NCBI RefSeq assembly: GCF_018614575.1
Contig: NZ_JAGGOJ010000002.1
Location: forward strand, 124,001 to 188,000
Direction of reading: 5' to 3'
Origin: Streptomyces sp. ISL-10
GTDB taxonomy: Bacteria > Actinomycetota > Actinomycetes > Streptomycetales > Streptomycetaceae
DNA: 64,000 bases
Within the stretch, counting starts at the first letter, position 1. Each line of letters opens with the position of its first letter. Positions 18,112-27,367 of this stretch are shown piece by piece. The notes under the pieces were generated by a model. The model searched no databases, had not been told where the DNA came from, and was given only the letters and a program-made list of their open reading frames with translations. Position numbers and translations under genes: made by a program.

Positions 18112-18146
18112 CAACGGCCCGGAACCGAGACGGTTCCGGGCCGTTG
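18112..18146. terminator. Very strong bidirectional terminator
   Basis: CAACGGCCCGGAACC (18112-18126) and GGTTCCGGGCCGTTG (18132-18146) form a perfect 15-bp stem with a 5-base loop. It lies between the convergent DUF3159 and ceoC genes and can end both transcripts. Confidence 0.88.
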
Positions 18147-18277
18147 CCGTGTCCTGTGCGTGGGGACCCGCGCGTCAGGAGACCGTGCGTGGGGCCACGG
18201 GCCAGGAGACTGTGCGTCGGGCCACCCCGGAGACGGGTGGCCCGTGCCGTCCAGGAGACGGTGCGCCGGGCCGCGCG

Positions 18278-18943
18278 TCAGGGCCGGCGGACCGAGAGCA
18301 GGTCCTCCAACTGCTCCTCACGCGCTTGGGCCGCCACGAACAGCAGCTCGTCGCCCGCCTCCAGCGTCTCCTCAGGGCTCGGGGTGAGGACCCGGGAGCC
18401 GCGGATGATCGTCACCAGGGAGGTGTCCTCGGGCCACGCCACATCGCTCACCTGCGTACCCGCCAGCGCCGACTCCGGGGGGAGCGTCAGTTCGACGAGG
18501 TTCGCGTCGCCGTGGCTGAAGCGCAGCAGACGCACCAGGTCGCCCACGCTCACCGCCTCCTCCACCAGCGCCGACATCAGGCGCGGGGTGGAGACGGCCA
18601 CGTCCACGCCCCAGGACTCGTTGAAGAGCCACTCGTTCTTGGGGTTGTTCACGCGGGCGACCACCCGCGGCACCCCGTACTCCGTCTTCGCCAGCAGCGA
18701 CACGACCAGGTTCACCTTGTCGTCGCCCGTCGCCGCGATCACCACGTTGCAGCGCTGCAGCGCCGCCTCGTCCAGCGAGGTGATCTCACAGGCGTCGGCC
18801 AGCAGCCACTCAGCCTGCGGCACCCGCTCCACCGAGATGGCGGTCGGGGCCTTGTCGACCAGGAGCACCTCGTGCCCGTTCTCCAGCAGCTCACCCGCGA
18901 TGGAACGGCCCACCGCGCCGGCGCCCGCAATAGCCACCCGCAT
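18278..18943 (-). CDS. ceoC: TrkA-family RCK protein (CeoC-like)
   Basis: A 221-residue cytosolic regulatory subunit of a K+ transporter. The N-terminal Rossmann RCK_N domain begins MRVAIAGAGAVGRSIAGELL, a GxGxxG NAD(H)-binding fold, with the acidic LLVDKAP strand end. The RCK_C domain (about 140-215) contains VELTLPPESALAGTQVSDV and LEAGDELLFVAA. Its ATG overlaps the ceoB stop (TGATG), so the two proteins are made together and may form a heteromer. No TrkG/TrkH channel is nearby; the divergent permease at 19794 is the likely partner. Confidence 0.9.
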   Translation of the reverse strand: MRVAIAGAGAVGRSIAGELLENGHEVLLVDKAPTAISVERVPQAEWLLADACEITSLDEAALQRCNVVIAATGDDKVNLVVSLLAKTEYGVPRVVARVNNPKNEWLFNESWGVDVAVSTPRLMSALVEEAVSVGDLVRLLRFSHGDANLVELTLPPESALAGTQVSDVAWPEDTSLVTIIRGSRVLTPSPEETLEAGDELLFVAAQAREEQLEDLLSVRRP

Positions 18944-19611
18944 CAGTGACCGCCCTCCTCAGGACCCTCCGAGAAGGCCGCCTCGACCTTCGCGATCTCG
19001 TCCGTACGCATCATCACGTGCACGAGGTCGCCCTCCTGCAACACGGTCTGCGACGTCGGCAGCACCGCCTCGCCCAGCCGTGTGAGGAAGGCGACGCGTA
19101 CGCCTGTCTCCTCCTGCAGCCTGCTGACCTTGTGGCCGATCCAGGCAGGCGACGTGTGGACCTCCGCCAGCTGCACCGCGCCGCTGGGATCACTCCACAG
19201 CGGCTCCGCGCCCGACGGCAGCAGCCTCCGCAGCATCTGGTCGGCGGTCCAGCGGACCGTCGCGACCGTCGGAATGCCGAGGCGCTGGTAGACCTCCGCG
19301 CGGCGCGGGTCGTAGATCCGGGCGGCGACGTTCTCGATGCCGAACATCTCGCGCGCCACCCGCGCCGCGATGATGTTCGAATTGTCGCCGCTGCTCACCG
19401 CGGCGAACGCGCCCGCTTCCTCGATCCCCGCCTCGCGCAGGGTGTCCTGGTCGAAGCCGACACCGGTGACGCGGCGGCCACCGAATCCGGATCCCAGGCG
19501 GCGGAAGGCCGTGGGGTCCCGGTCGACGACGGCGACCGTGTGCCCCTGCTGCTCCAGGGTCTGCGCGAGGGCGGCTCCCACTCGTCCGCACCCCATGATG
19601 ACGATGTGCAC
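18943..19611 (-). CDS. ceoB: TrkA-family RCK protein (CeoB-like)
   Basis: A 222-residue RCK protein, first gene of the ceoBC pair. The N-terminal domain starts HIVIMGCGRVGAALAQTLEQ (GxGxxG) with VAVVDRDPTAF following. The C-terminal RCK_C has GHKVSRLQEETGVRVAFLTR and LQEGDLVHVMMRTDE. I chose the GTG at 19611, preceded by GGAAGGA, over the GTG 7 codons upstream. It binds nucleotides and gates K+ transport in related systems. It is divergent from the KimA-like permease across a 180-bp gap. Confidence 0.9.
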   Translation of the reverse strand: MHIVIMGCGRVGAALAQTLEQQGHTVAVVDRDPTAFRRLGSGFGGRRVTGVGFDQDTLREAGIEEAGAFAAVSSGDNSNIIAARVAREMFGIENVAARIYDPRRAEVYQRLGIPTVATVRWTADQMLRRLLPSGAEPLWSDPSGAVQLAEVHTSPAWIGHKVSRLQEETGVRVAFLTRLGEAVLPTSQTVLQEGDLVHVMMRTDEIAKVEAAFSEGPEEGGH

Positions 19612-19780
19612 GACCGTCCTTCCGGCTGTCACTGATCCTGTCCTGCAGTCAAGACCCTCCAGGATCTCAGACCGCGGCCCTAGCTAAACACGTGCGGTCG
19701 CCCCCTTGACCCCGGCGTCACCGGAGACAGGATTCCGTTAAGGCGTGGGTGGTGAGTGGGCATGACTGATATCGAACGCT

Positions 19781-19786
19781 TACGAT
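19781..19786 (+). promoter_or_regulatory. -10 box of the permease gene, leaderless type
   Basis: TACGAT lies 7 bases before the GTG at 19794, which has no ribosome-binding site. This is the layout of a leaderless transcript. No clear -35 box is visible. Confidence 0.5.
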
Positions 19787-19793
19787 CCTCACC

Positions 19794-21842
19794 GTGTCCA
19801 AACTGACCGACGTGCCCAAACGGATCCTGATCGGCCGGGCGCTGCGCAGCGACAAGCTGGGAGAGACCCTTCTTCCCAAGCGCATCGCGCTCCCCGTCTT
19901 CGCCTCCGACCCGCTTTCCTCTGTGGCGTACGCCCCGGGCGAAGTCCTGCTGGTCCTGTCCATCGCGGGTGTGTCGGCCTACCACTTCAGCCCCTGGATC
20001 GCCGTGGCGGTCGTGGTGCTGATGTTCACGGTCGTCGCCTCCTACCGGCAGAACGTGCACGCGTACCCGAGCGGCGGCGGCGACTACGAGGTCGCCAACA
20101 CCAACCTCGGGCCGAAAGCCGGCCTCACCGTCGCCAGCGCGCTGCTCGTCGACTACGTCCTGACCGTCGCCGTCTCGATCTCCTCCGGCGTGGAGAACCT
20201 CGGCTCGGCCATCCCCTTCGTCGTCGAACACAAGGTGTTCAGCGCCATCGTCATCATCGTGCTGCTGACGCTGATGAACCTGCGCGGTGTCAAGGAGTCG
20301 GGCAAGCTCTTCGCCATCCCGACATACGTCTTCGTCACCGGTGTGTTCCTCATGATCGCCTGGGGGGCGTTCAAGGGGATCGTCCTCGACGAGAGCATGC
20401 GCGCCCCGACCGCCGACTACGAGATCAAGGCCGAACACGAGGGCCTCGCCGGCTTCGCGCTCCTCTTCCTGCTGCTGCGCGCCTTCTCCTCCGGCTGTGC
20501 GGCGCTCACCGGCGTCGAGGCGATCAGCAACGGCGTCCCCGCCTTCCGCAAGCCCAAGAGCAGGAACGCCGGGACCACGCTGGCGATGATGGGCACCCTC
20601 GCCGTCATCATGTTCTGCGGCATCATCGGCCTCGCCATGGCCACCGACGTCAAGATGGCCGAGAACCCGGCCAAGGACCTGCTCGCGGGCGGCACACCGG
20701 TCGGCTCCGACTACGTCCAGCACCCGGTGATCTCGCAGGTCGCGGCCGCCGTCTTCGGCGACGGCACGTTCTTCTTCGTGCTGCTCGCCGCAGCGACGGC
20801 ACTCGTGCTGTTCCTCGCGGCCAACACCGCGTACAACGGCTTCCCGCTGCTCGGCTCGATCCTCGCCCAGGACCGCTACCTGCCGCGCCAGCTGCACACC
20901 CGCGGCGACCGGCTCGCCTTCTCCAACGGCATCGTGCTGCTGGCCGGAGCCGCCATCCTGCTCGTCTGGGTCTACGGAGCCGACTCCACCAAGCTGATCC
21001 AGCTCTACATCGTCGGCGTCTTCGTCTCCTTCACGCTCAGCCAGACCGGCATGGTCCGGCACTGGAACCGGCACCTGAAGACCGAGACGAACAAGGCCAA
21101 GCGGCGTCACATGATCCGCTCCCGCGCGATCAACACCTTCGGCGCCTTCTTCACCGGCCTGGTGCTCGTGGTCGTCCTCGCCACCAAGTTCACGCACGGC
21201 GCCTGGGTCGCCCTGCTCGGCATGGTGATCTTCTACGGAACGATGAGCGCGATCCGCCGGCACTACGACCGGGTCGCCGAGGAGATCGCCGCGCCCGACG
21301 AGCCGACCGACGACACCGCACGCCCCTCCCGCGTGCACTCGATCGTCCTCGTCTCCAAGCTCCACCGCCCGACGCTGCGCGCCCTCGCGTACGCCAAGCT
21401 GATGCGTTCCGACAAGCTGGAGGCGCTGAGCATCAACGTCGACCCGGCCGAGACCAAGGCGCTCAAGGCGGAGTGGGAGCGGCGCAGCATCAACGTCCCG
21501 CTGAAGATCCTCGACTCGCCCTACCGCGAGGTCACCCGCCCGGTCATCGACTACGTCAAGAGCATCCGGCGCGACAGTCCGCGCGACGCGGTCAGCGTGA
21601 TCATCCCCGAGTACGTGGTCGGCCACTGGTACGAGCAGCTGCTGCACAACCAGAGCGCCCTGCGCCTCAAGGGCCGGCTGCTGTTCACCCCCGGGGTGAT
21701 GGTCACCTCGGTGCCGTACCAGCTCCAGTCCTCCGAGGCCGCGAAGAAGCGGGCCAGGAAGCGCCAGGAGTGGAACGCGCCCGGCTCGGTGCGCCGCGGT
21801 CCGGTCGACCAGCGCCCCAAGCAGCCGGCGGCCAAGAGCTGA
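19794..21842 (+). CDS. APC/KUP-superfamily potassium permease, KimA-like
   Basis: A 682-residue membrane transporter. The first segment LPVFASDPLSSVAYAPGEVL and the NVHAYPSGGGDYEVANTNLG element are characteristic of the KimA/YdaO group of KUP-like H+/K+ symporters. About 12 TM helices occupy residues 40-500; a cytosolic C-terminal domain (about 500-660) follows, as in KimA dimers. The gene is divergent from ceoBC, the same arrangement I recall in M. tuberculosis (Rv2690c with ceoB/ceoC). RCK proteins and nucleotide ligands such as c-di-AMP may regulate it (inference). An amino-acid permease role is the alternative. Confidence 0.85.
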   Translation: MSKLTDVPKRILIGRALRSDKLGETLLPKRIALPVFASDPLSSVAYAPGEVLLVLSIAGVSAYHFSPWIAVAVVVLMFTVVASYRQNVHAYPSGGGDYEVANTNLGPKAGLTVASALLVDYVLTVAVSISSGVENLGSAIPFVVEHKVFSAIVIIVLLTLMNLRGVKESGKLFAIPTYVFVTGVFLMIAWGAFKGIVLDESMRAPTADYEIKAEHEGLAGFALLFLLLRAFSSGCAALTGVEAISNGVPAFRKPKSRNAGTTLAMMGTLAVIMFCGIIGLAMATDVKMAENPAKDLLAGGTPVGSDYVQHPVISQVAAAVFGDGTFFFVLLAAATALVLFLAANTAYNGFPLLGSILAQDRYLPRQLHTRGDRLAFSNGIVLLAGAAILLVWVYGADSTKLIQLYIVGVFVSFTLSQTGMVRHWNRHLKTETNKAKRRHMIRSRAINTFGAFFTGLVLVVVLATKFTHGAWVALLGMVIFYGTMSAIRRHYDRVAEEIAAPDEPTDDTARPSRVHSIVLVSKLHRPTLRALAYAKLMRSDKLEALSINVDPAETKALKAEWERRSINVPLKILDSPYREVTRPVIDYVKSIRRDSPRDAVSVIIPEYVVGHWYEQLLHNQSALRLKGRLLFTPGVMVTSVPYQLQSSEAAKKRARKRQEWNAPGSVRRGPVDQRPKQPAAKS

Positions 21843-21854
21843 ACCGGAGGCACG

Positions 21855-21885
21855 TAGACTGGTGGGCTGCCGCCCCGGCAGCCCA
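21855..21885 (+). promoter_or_regulatory. TAGACT -10 box followed by hairpin, upstream of the methyltransferase
   Basis: TAGACT (21855-21860) is a good -10 candidate 52 bases before the methyltransferase ATG. A perfect stem TGGGCTGCC (21863-21871) / GGCAGCCCA (21877-21885) follows at once. The hairpin may end permease transcription or form the 5' end of the methyltransferase mRNA. Confidence 0.5.
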
Positions 21886-21911
21886 CGTCTCACCTCTGGA
21901 GTCACCCCCTC

Positions 21912-23240
21912 ATGCAGAACGCACCGGATTCTTCGCTGATCGGGGAGGAGTACGAGGTCGAGGTCGGTCCCGTGGCACACGGCGGCCACTGCATCGCCCG
22001 CACCGACGAGGGCCGCGTGCTGTTCGTACGGCACGCGCTGCCCGGCGAGAAGGTTCTCGCCCGCGTCACCGAGGGCGAGGAGGACTCGCGCTTCCTGCGC
22101 GCCGACGCCGTACGGATCGTCGAGGCGTCAAAGGACCGCGTCGAGGCCCCCTGCCCGTATGCCGGGCCGGGCCTGTGCGGCGGCTGCGACTGGCAGCACG
22201 CCAAGCCGGGTGCGCAGCGGCGGCTCAAGGGCGAGGTGATCGCGGAGCAGTTGCAGCGGCTCGCCGGTCTGACTCCCGAGGAGGCCGGCTGGGACGGCAC
22301 CGTGATGCCGGCCCCGGGCGACAAGCTCCCGGCCGGTGAGGTGCCCGCCTGGCGCACCCGCGTGCAGTACGCGATCGACGCAGAGGGACGCGCCGGGCTG
22401 CGCAAGCACCGCTCGCACGACGTCCAGCCCATCGACCACTGCATGATCGCGGCGCCGGGCGTCAGCGAACTGGGCATCGAGAAGCGGGAATGGCCGCAGA
22501 TGGCCGCGGTGGAGGCGATCGCGGCGACCGGCTCCCACGACCGCCAGGTCGTCCTCACCCCGCGCCCCGGCGGCCGGCTCCCGCTGGTCGAACTCGACAA
22601 GCCCGTCTCGGTGTTGCGCGTGGACGAGAAGGACGGCGGTGTCCACCGGGTCCACGGCCGCGCCTTCGTCCGTGAGCGCGCCGACGAGCGTACGTACCGC
22701 GTGGGCATGGGCGGCTTCTGGCAGGTGCACCCGCAGGCGGCGGACGTCCTGGTGAAGGCCGTGATGCAGGGCCTGCTGCCGCGCAAGGGCGACATGGCAC
22801 TCGACCTCTACTGCGGCGTTGGCCTGTTCGCGGGTGCGCTCGCGGACCGGGTCGGCGAGAAGGGCGCGGTGCTCGGCATCGAGTCCGGCAAGCGCGCGGT
22901 GGAGGACGCCCGGCACAACCTCCAGGACTTCGACCGTGTCCGCATCGAACAGGGCAAGGTGGAGCAGGTCCTGCCGCGGACCAGGATCTCCGAGGTCGAC
23001 CTGATCGTCCTCGACCCGCCGCGCGCGGGCGCCGGCAGGCAGACGGTCAAGCACCTGTCCTCACTGGGCGCCCGCCGCATCGCCTACGTGGCCTGCGACC
23101 CGGCGGCGCTGGCCCGCGACCTGGCGTACTTCCGCGAGGGCGGCTACAAGCCGCGCACACTGCGGGCGTTCGACCTGTTCCCGATGACGCACCACGTAGA
23201 GTGTGTCGCCATCCTCGAACCGGCCGCAAAGGGCTCCTGA
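21912..23240 (+). CDS. TRAM-domain class I SAM-dependent RNA (uracil-5) methyltransferase
   Basis: A 442-residue TrmA/RlmC/RlmD-type enzyme. The N-terminal TRAM domain (about 8-65) has YEVEVGPVAHGGHCIARTD and RHALPGEKVLARVTE. An iron-sulfur-type CPYAGPGLCGGCDWQH cysteine set follows. The SAM-binding core has ALDLYCGVGLFAGALADRVG, the DPPRAGAG motif, and the catalytic cysteine in AYVACDPAALARDL. It methylates uridine in rRNA or tRNA; which site cannot be told. This is the last conserved core gene before the accessory region. Confidence 0.92.
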   Translation: MQNAPDSSLIGEEYEVEVGPVAHGGHCIARTDEGRVLFVRHALPGEKVLARVTEGEEDSRFLRADAVRIVEASKDRVEAPCPYAGPGLCGGCDWQHAKPGAQRRLKGEVIAEQLQRLAGLTPEEAGWDGTVMPAPGDKLPAGEVPAWRTRVQYAIDAEGRAGLRKHRSHDVQPIDHCMIAAPGVSELGIEKREWPQMAAVEAIAATGSHDRQVVLTPRPGGRLPLVELDKPVSVLRVDEKDGGVHRVHGRAFVRERADERTYRVGMGGFWQVHPQAADVLVKAVMQGLLPRKGDMALDLYCGVGLFAGALADRVGEKGAVLGIESGKRAVEDARHNLQDFDRVRIEQGKVEQVLPRTRISEVDLIVLDPPRAGAGRQTVKHLSSLGARRIAYVACDPAALARDLAYFREGGYKPRTLRAFDLFPMTHHVECVAILEPAAKGS

Positions 23241-23569
23241 CCTGCGGTTTTGTGCGTGCGCATTATGTGCGTTGTGGGCGTTACGGGCGATATCTTGACG
23301 CTGAAATGACGCTCGTGACGCTCATTTGACGCTCGTTCTGATGGGGCGTCAGGCGCGCGATGCCGCTGCTCAGGCGCTCTGTCGGCCACGCCGTGGGGCA
23401 GGTTTGGCCGCGTGAGTCTGATCGAGAGCGCGCTGCTGCGGGCGGTGAGCGGGAACGTCCAGGCAACACTCTGCCGCCTCGAGCCGTACGATGCAGGCGG
23501 CACAGGTGCCCATTGGCTCCTGGGTAGACCTCCCTCACGGATAGCTGGCATCGGAAGGGTGACAGGCGT
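23241..23569. repeat. Core/accessory junction with four TGACGCT repeats
   Basis: This gap carries no supported gene. TGACGCT occurs at 23296, 23307, 23316 and 23327 (spacing 11, 9 and 11 bases), with a near-inverted GGCGTCA ending at 23351. A weak CCGCA...TGCGG hairpin with TTTT (23224-23251) may terminate the methyltransferase mRNA. Helically phased repeats suggest a protein-binding array upstream of ietA or a recombination site. Confidence 0.55.
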
Positions 23570-24556
23570 ATGGCGGCGAACGCCGAGCACCTGAAAGCTC
23601 TCGTGCGAGCGCACGCCGAAGCCAACGACGACCTTTTCTATAGCGTCGCCCTGCAGGTGGCGGCGAAGTCCGCTCGCCAGGGGCAGGGAAAGTTTGCTGT
23701 AGAGCTGCGAACGCTGGTGGAGACCGCGCAGCAGAAGCAGAGCAGAGCCGGCAGCCGGAATGCCGCAACCCCGGTAGTGCAGCCCCGCGGCGAGCTCACC
23801 AGTCTTCTGACAGCGGGCTACCCCGACACCGAACTTGACGACATGACCCTGGACGCGGGGCTACGAGCTTCTCTGGACCGCGTGCTGCACGAGCAGCGCC
23901 AGCGCGCCCGGCTGGAGCGTTTCGGCTTCACTCCAGTGCACCGCATCCTGCTGTCTGGCCCTCCAGGAACCGGAAAGAGCATGACCGCCGCGGCATTGGC
24001 CGGCGAGCTGAAGCTGCCGTTGTTCACCATCCGCCTGGACGGTCTGATCAGCCGGTTTATGGGTGAGACAGCAGCAAAACTGCGCCTGGTCTTCGACGCG
24101 GTCGCCCAGACCCGCGCTGTCTATTTGTTCGACGAATTCGATGCCCTCGGCGCCGAGCGAGCGGCAGGCAACGACGTTGGCGAGGCCCGCAGGATCCTGA
24201 ACTCGTTCCTGCTGTTCCTGGACGAGGCTCCCTCTGAGAGCCTGGTCGTCGCCGGCACCAACCATCACCAGCTTCTGGACCGGGCGCTCTTCCGCCGCTT
24301 CGACATGATCGCCACGTACGGCCCGCCCACGCCCGAGCAAGCCGTGGAGGTAATGCACCGACGGCTAGCCGGAATGGATACAGGCACAGTACGGTGGGAC
24401 GCCGTGACAGACAGTGCATCCGGCCTGAGCCATGCCGAGCTTGTCAAAGCGGCGGAGGCGGCGGCCAAAAGGGCCATCCTGGCCGGCCGAGACGTGGTGG
24501 ACGAGCAGCTGCTGCTGGAAGCACTGAGCGAGCGGCACGCGTCCCACCATGCCTGA
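23570..24556 (+). CDS. ietA: AAA+ ATPase, IetA-like (IetAS defence system)
   Basis: A 328-residue single-domain AAA+ ATPase. The N-terminal 90 residues are helical; the ATPase core has Walker A GPPGTGKS (130-137), Walker B VYLFDEFDAL (D188, E189), a VVAGTNHH sensor 1 and arginine-finger-like ALFRRFD. The gene overlaps by 8 bases with a subtilisin-like protease gene. That AAA/subtilase pairing is the signature of IetAS, first described as a plasmid incompatibility toxin-antitoxin pair (IetA the antidote) and later shown to protect against phage. Identity as IetA rests on architecture and gene order, not on a database match. GGAAGGG precedes the ATG. Confidence 0.8.
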   Translation: MAANAEHLKALVRAHAEANDDLFYSVALQVAAKSARQGQGKFAVELRTLVETAQQKQSRAGSRNAATPVVQPRGELTSLLTAGYPDTELDDMTLDAGLRASLDRVLHEQRQRARLERFGFTPVHRILLSGPPGTGKSMTAAALAGELKLPLFTIRLDGLISRFMGETAAKLRLVFDAVAQTRAVYLFDEFDALGAERAAGNDVGEARRILNSFLLFLDEAPSESLVVAGTNHHQLLDRALFRRFDMIATYGPPTPEQAVEVMHRRLAGMDTGTVRWDAVTDSASGLSHAELVKAAEAAAKRAILAGRDVVDEQLLLEALSERHASHHA

Positions 24557-27188
24557 GCCCGCAAGAGCGACCCCGCACTTGGTGGTGCCCTGGCGGGCCG
24601 CCACGCTGACCCCGCGCCCCGAGCCCTCTGGCGGAGGCGGACCTGAGCTAGCCCAGCGCGAAGACCGTCACGGGCACGCTGCTTCCCTGGTGGACGGCCT
24701 TGAGAGAGCCGAACGCGAGTCGGCCCAGCTCATCCACGAGACCCCCGACGCGTTCCAACCTGACGGTTTCGCCGTGCGGATCGAAGCAGCGCGTGACCAC
24801 CCGCTGTCGCTGGAGCGTCTCGACGGCTCGGGCCTCACTCTCATGAGCAGCCATCCGCAGACCGACGACGGTCCGCAGGCTGCGCTGGTCTGGGTCCCGT
24901 TCGACAGAGTCACCTCGTTCACGCAGCGGATCCACGCCTTCACCGAGGACACCGACGGGGGCAACCCAAAGCAGGCCCCTTTGGTGGCCAACATGGAGCA
25001 GATCCACCGAGCGCTTCTGGAGCACCTCTGGCAGGAGCGGCAGGACCTGCCGCCCATGAACGAGGAGCGGTGGTGGGAGCTGTGGTTTGATCCGCGGATC
25101 TCGCCGACGGATCCGGTTGTCACCCTGCGTGCTCTTGCCGGCGAGCGGCGGTGGCGCATGAACGACCGGGCGATCCATGTGGGCGAGCGCCTTGTCGCGC
25201 ATGTCGCGACGACCGGCGAGGAGCTCACGGTCCTGCTGGCCACGAACGCCTGCCCTGCCGAGATCCGCAGGCCGACCTTCGCTGAGGGCCTCCACGCAGT
25301 TGACCGCGCCTTCCGCGTGGACCTCGTCGAAGATCTTGCTGAGCGCATTGAGCCGGCCGACCCGCAGGCCCCCGCGGTGTGCATTCTGGACACGGGCATA
25401 GCCCAGGAACATTCGCTACTCAAGCCCGCACTGCACGAGCGGGCCTACAGCGTGCTGCCAGGCAGTACACCAGCCGACCGCAGCGGACACGGGACGCAGA
25501 TGGCCGGGCTTGCCCTGTTCGGGGACTTCGCTGCCGCCCTTGAGTCGAAAGGCCGAGTGGTCCTCAGCCACGGACTGGAGTCCGTGAAGATCCTGGACGA
25601 CAGCTACGCACCGGCTACGTCGCCGCGGACCTGCGCCGAGACGACCGCGAACGCTGTAGCGACCGCCGAAATCGGCAATGGTGGTCCCATGCCGTCCGCC
25701 CGGGTCTTCTCGATGGCCGTCACCCGGCAGTCCGGGGAAGGCGAGAACGGTGTCGACGGCACAGCAACCCTGTGGTCGGCCACCCTGGATGCTCTGGCGG
25801 CGGGCACGGACGTGACCGTGCGAGACGACCGCATCGATTTGATCGGCGCACCGGATCCTGCGGCGTCGCGGCTGATCATCGTCAGCGCAGGCAACGTCCG
25901 TGGTGCCGTGCCCCATCAGATGCGCACCGAGGAAGGCACGCTGGATCCCCTGCTGCTCTCCGACCTGTCGCGTATTGAGGAACCTGCCCAGGCGCACAAC
26001 GTGCTCACCGTGGGGGCCTGCACGCACCTGGATACCGTCCCGGACACTCCCTTGTTCCGTGGGTATCGGCCGCTCGTCGTCCAAGGCGGCCTGTCGCCGT
26101 TCAGTCGAACCTCGGTGGCGCTCACAAACGCAGCCATCACCAAGCCCGACATCGTCCTGGAAGGCGGCAATATGCTCGTCGCGCCGGACGACAGCTTCCT
26201 GGACGAGCACGAACTGGTGAGCGTGGCAACCACCCACCACGACCCCGCGCGTCAGCTGACCTGGACAAACGCCACCAGTGCTGCCACCGCACAGGCGGCA
26301 GCACTGGCCGCCACGGCGATGAGCACTTATCCCGGACTACGGCCGGAGGCTGTCCGCGCCCTGCTCGTCCACGAGGCCCAATGGACGTCGGCCATGGTCG
26401 ACCAGGGCCTTTTCAAGAAGTCCGGGACTCCCAAACTGGCCAAGGGTGAGGTCATGCGGCAGGTGATCCGCCGCTACGGCTGGGGCGTGCCCACCGCCGA
26501 ACGCATCCGCAGCAGCGCCTCCAACGCCGTCACGATGATCGTTCAAAACACCCTGGTGCCGTTCAAGAGGGTCAAGGGCGGGCAGGTCCGGCTGGCCGAA
26601 CTCAAGCTGCACGAACTGCCGTGGCCGCTGGAGCAGCTGCGCGAGCTGGCCGAAACCACCGTGGACCTACGCGTGACGCTCGCCTACATGATCGAACCCA
26701 ACCCCGGCCGGCGTGGCATGCTCGGCCGCTACAGCTACGCCTCACACGGCCTGCGCTTCGCTATTAAGGGCCCAACCGAATCAGGCGACGCCTTCCAGAG
26801 GCGGTTGGCTGAACAGGCAGAACACGAAAGCGACGGGATCGGCAACCCGAAAGCGTTCGAGTCCCACAGTCACTGGCTGGTCGGCCCACGATTCCGCAAT
26901 CTCGGCTCCCTGCACGCGGACATCTGGCGCGGATCAGCGGCCGAGCTCGCCGACTGCGGCACGCTCGCGGTCTACCCTGTCGGCGGCTGGTGGAAGGCGA
27001 ACAAGCGAAATGACCGAATCGGTCTCCCTGTCAGCTACGCCCTCCTGATCTCCCTGCGCACGCCAGAGGTCTCCACCGACCTGTACAGCCCCATCGCAAC
27101 CCAGCTTGGCGTGCCGGTCGAGGTCACTCCACACGCACAGACCGAGATTTTGGACGGCATCCCCATCCAGATGGAATTTGGCTGGTAG
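24549..27188 (+). CDS. ietS: Subtilisin-like serine protease, IetS-like
   Basis: An 879-residue S8-family protease, the probable effector of the IetAS pair. The N-terminal 260 residues are a non-catalytic domain. The catalytic triad is D281 in VCILDTGIAQ, H314 in DRSGHGTQMAG, and S577 in TNATSAATAQAAA (replacing the usual GTSMATP), with the oxyanion region IIVSAGN in between. There is no signal peptide, so it acts in the cytosol, unlike secreted subtilases. A long C-terminal domain (about 600-879) contains beta-rich sequence. The start lies 8 bases inside ietA, so synthesis is coupled to the ATPase that presumably controls it. Confidence 0.82.
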   Translation: MPEPARATPHLVVPWRAATLTPRPEPSGGGGPELAQREDRHGHAASLVDGLERAERESAQLIHETPDAFQPDGFAVRIEAARDHPLSLERLDGSGLTLMSSHPQTDDGPQAALVWVPFDRVTSFTQRIHAFTEDTDGGNPKQAPLVANMEQIHRALLEHLWQERQDLPPMNEERWWELWFDPRISPTDPVVTLRALAGERRWRMNDRAIHVGERLVAHVATTGEELTVLLATNACPAEIRRPTFAEGLHAVDRAFRVDLVEDLAERIEPADPQAPAVCILDTGIAQEHSLLKPALHERAYSVLPGSTPADRSGHGTQMAGLALFGDFAAALESKGRVVLSHGLESVKILDDSYAPATSPRTCAETTANAVATAEIGNGGPMPSARVFSMAVTRQSGEGENGVDGTATLWSATLDALAAGTDVTVRDDRIDLIGAPDPAASRLIIVSAGNVRGAVPHQMRTEEGTLDPLLLSDLSRIEEPAQAHNVLTVGACTHLDTVPDTPLFRGYRPLVVQGGLSPFSRTSVALTNAAITKPDIVLEGGNMLVAPDDSFLDEHELVSVATTHHDPARQLTWTNATSAATAQAAALAATAMSTYPGLRPEAVRALLVHEAQWTSAMVDQGLFKKSGTPKLAKGEVMRQVIRRYGWGVPTAERIRSSASNAVTMIVQNTLVPFKRVKGGQVRLAELKLHELPWPLEQLRELAETTVDLRVTLAYMIEPNPGRRGMLGRYSYASHGLRFAIKGPTESGDAFQRRLAEQAEHESDGIGNPKAFESHSHWLVGPRFRNLGSLHADIWRGSAAELADCGTLAVYPVGGWWKANKRNDRIGLPVSYALLISLRTPEVSTDLYSPIATQLGVPVEVTPHAQTEILDGIPIQMEFGW

Positions 27189-27367
27189 GTGACCAGGCGG
27201 GCGCAACCCAGCGTCGGCGGCCCTGACGGACACGCCTCCGGCCATCTTGAGATCATCGACCGCAGCCCTGCGGCCCGTCCGGTTTCCGTACGCTAGCCCT
27301 GTCAGACCTCTCCGGTACGGTGCGACCAGCCGGGCCCTCCATGCGGAACAACACAAGAAGGTGGCGT

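Noticed and set aside
19680..22034. 784-codon minus-strand frame opposite the permease
   Set aside because: Antisense shadow of a GC-rich membrane-protein gene.
23412..23594. 60-codon plus-strand frame before ietA
   Set aside because: Atypical codon use, no ribosome-binding site, overlaps the ietA start.
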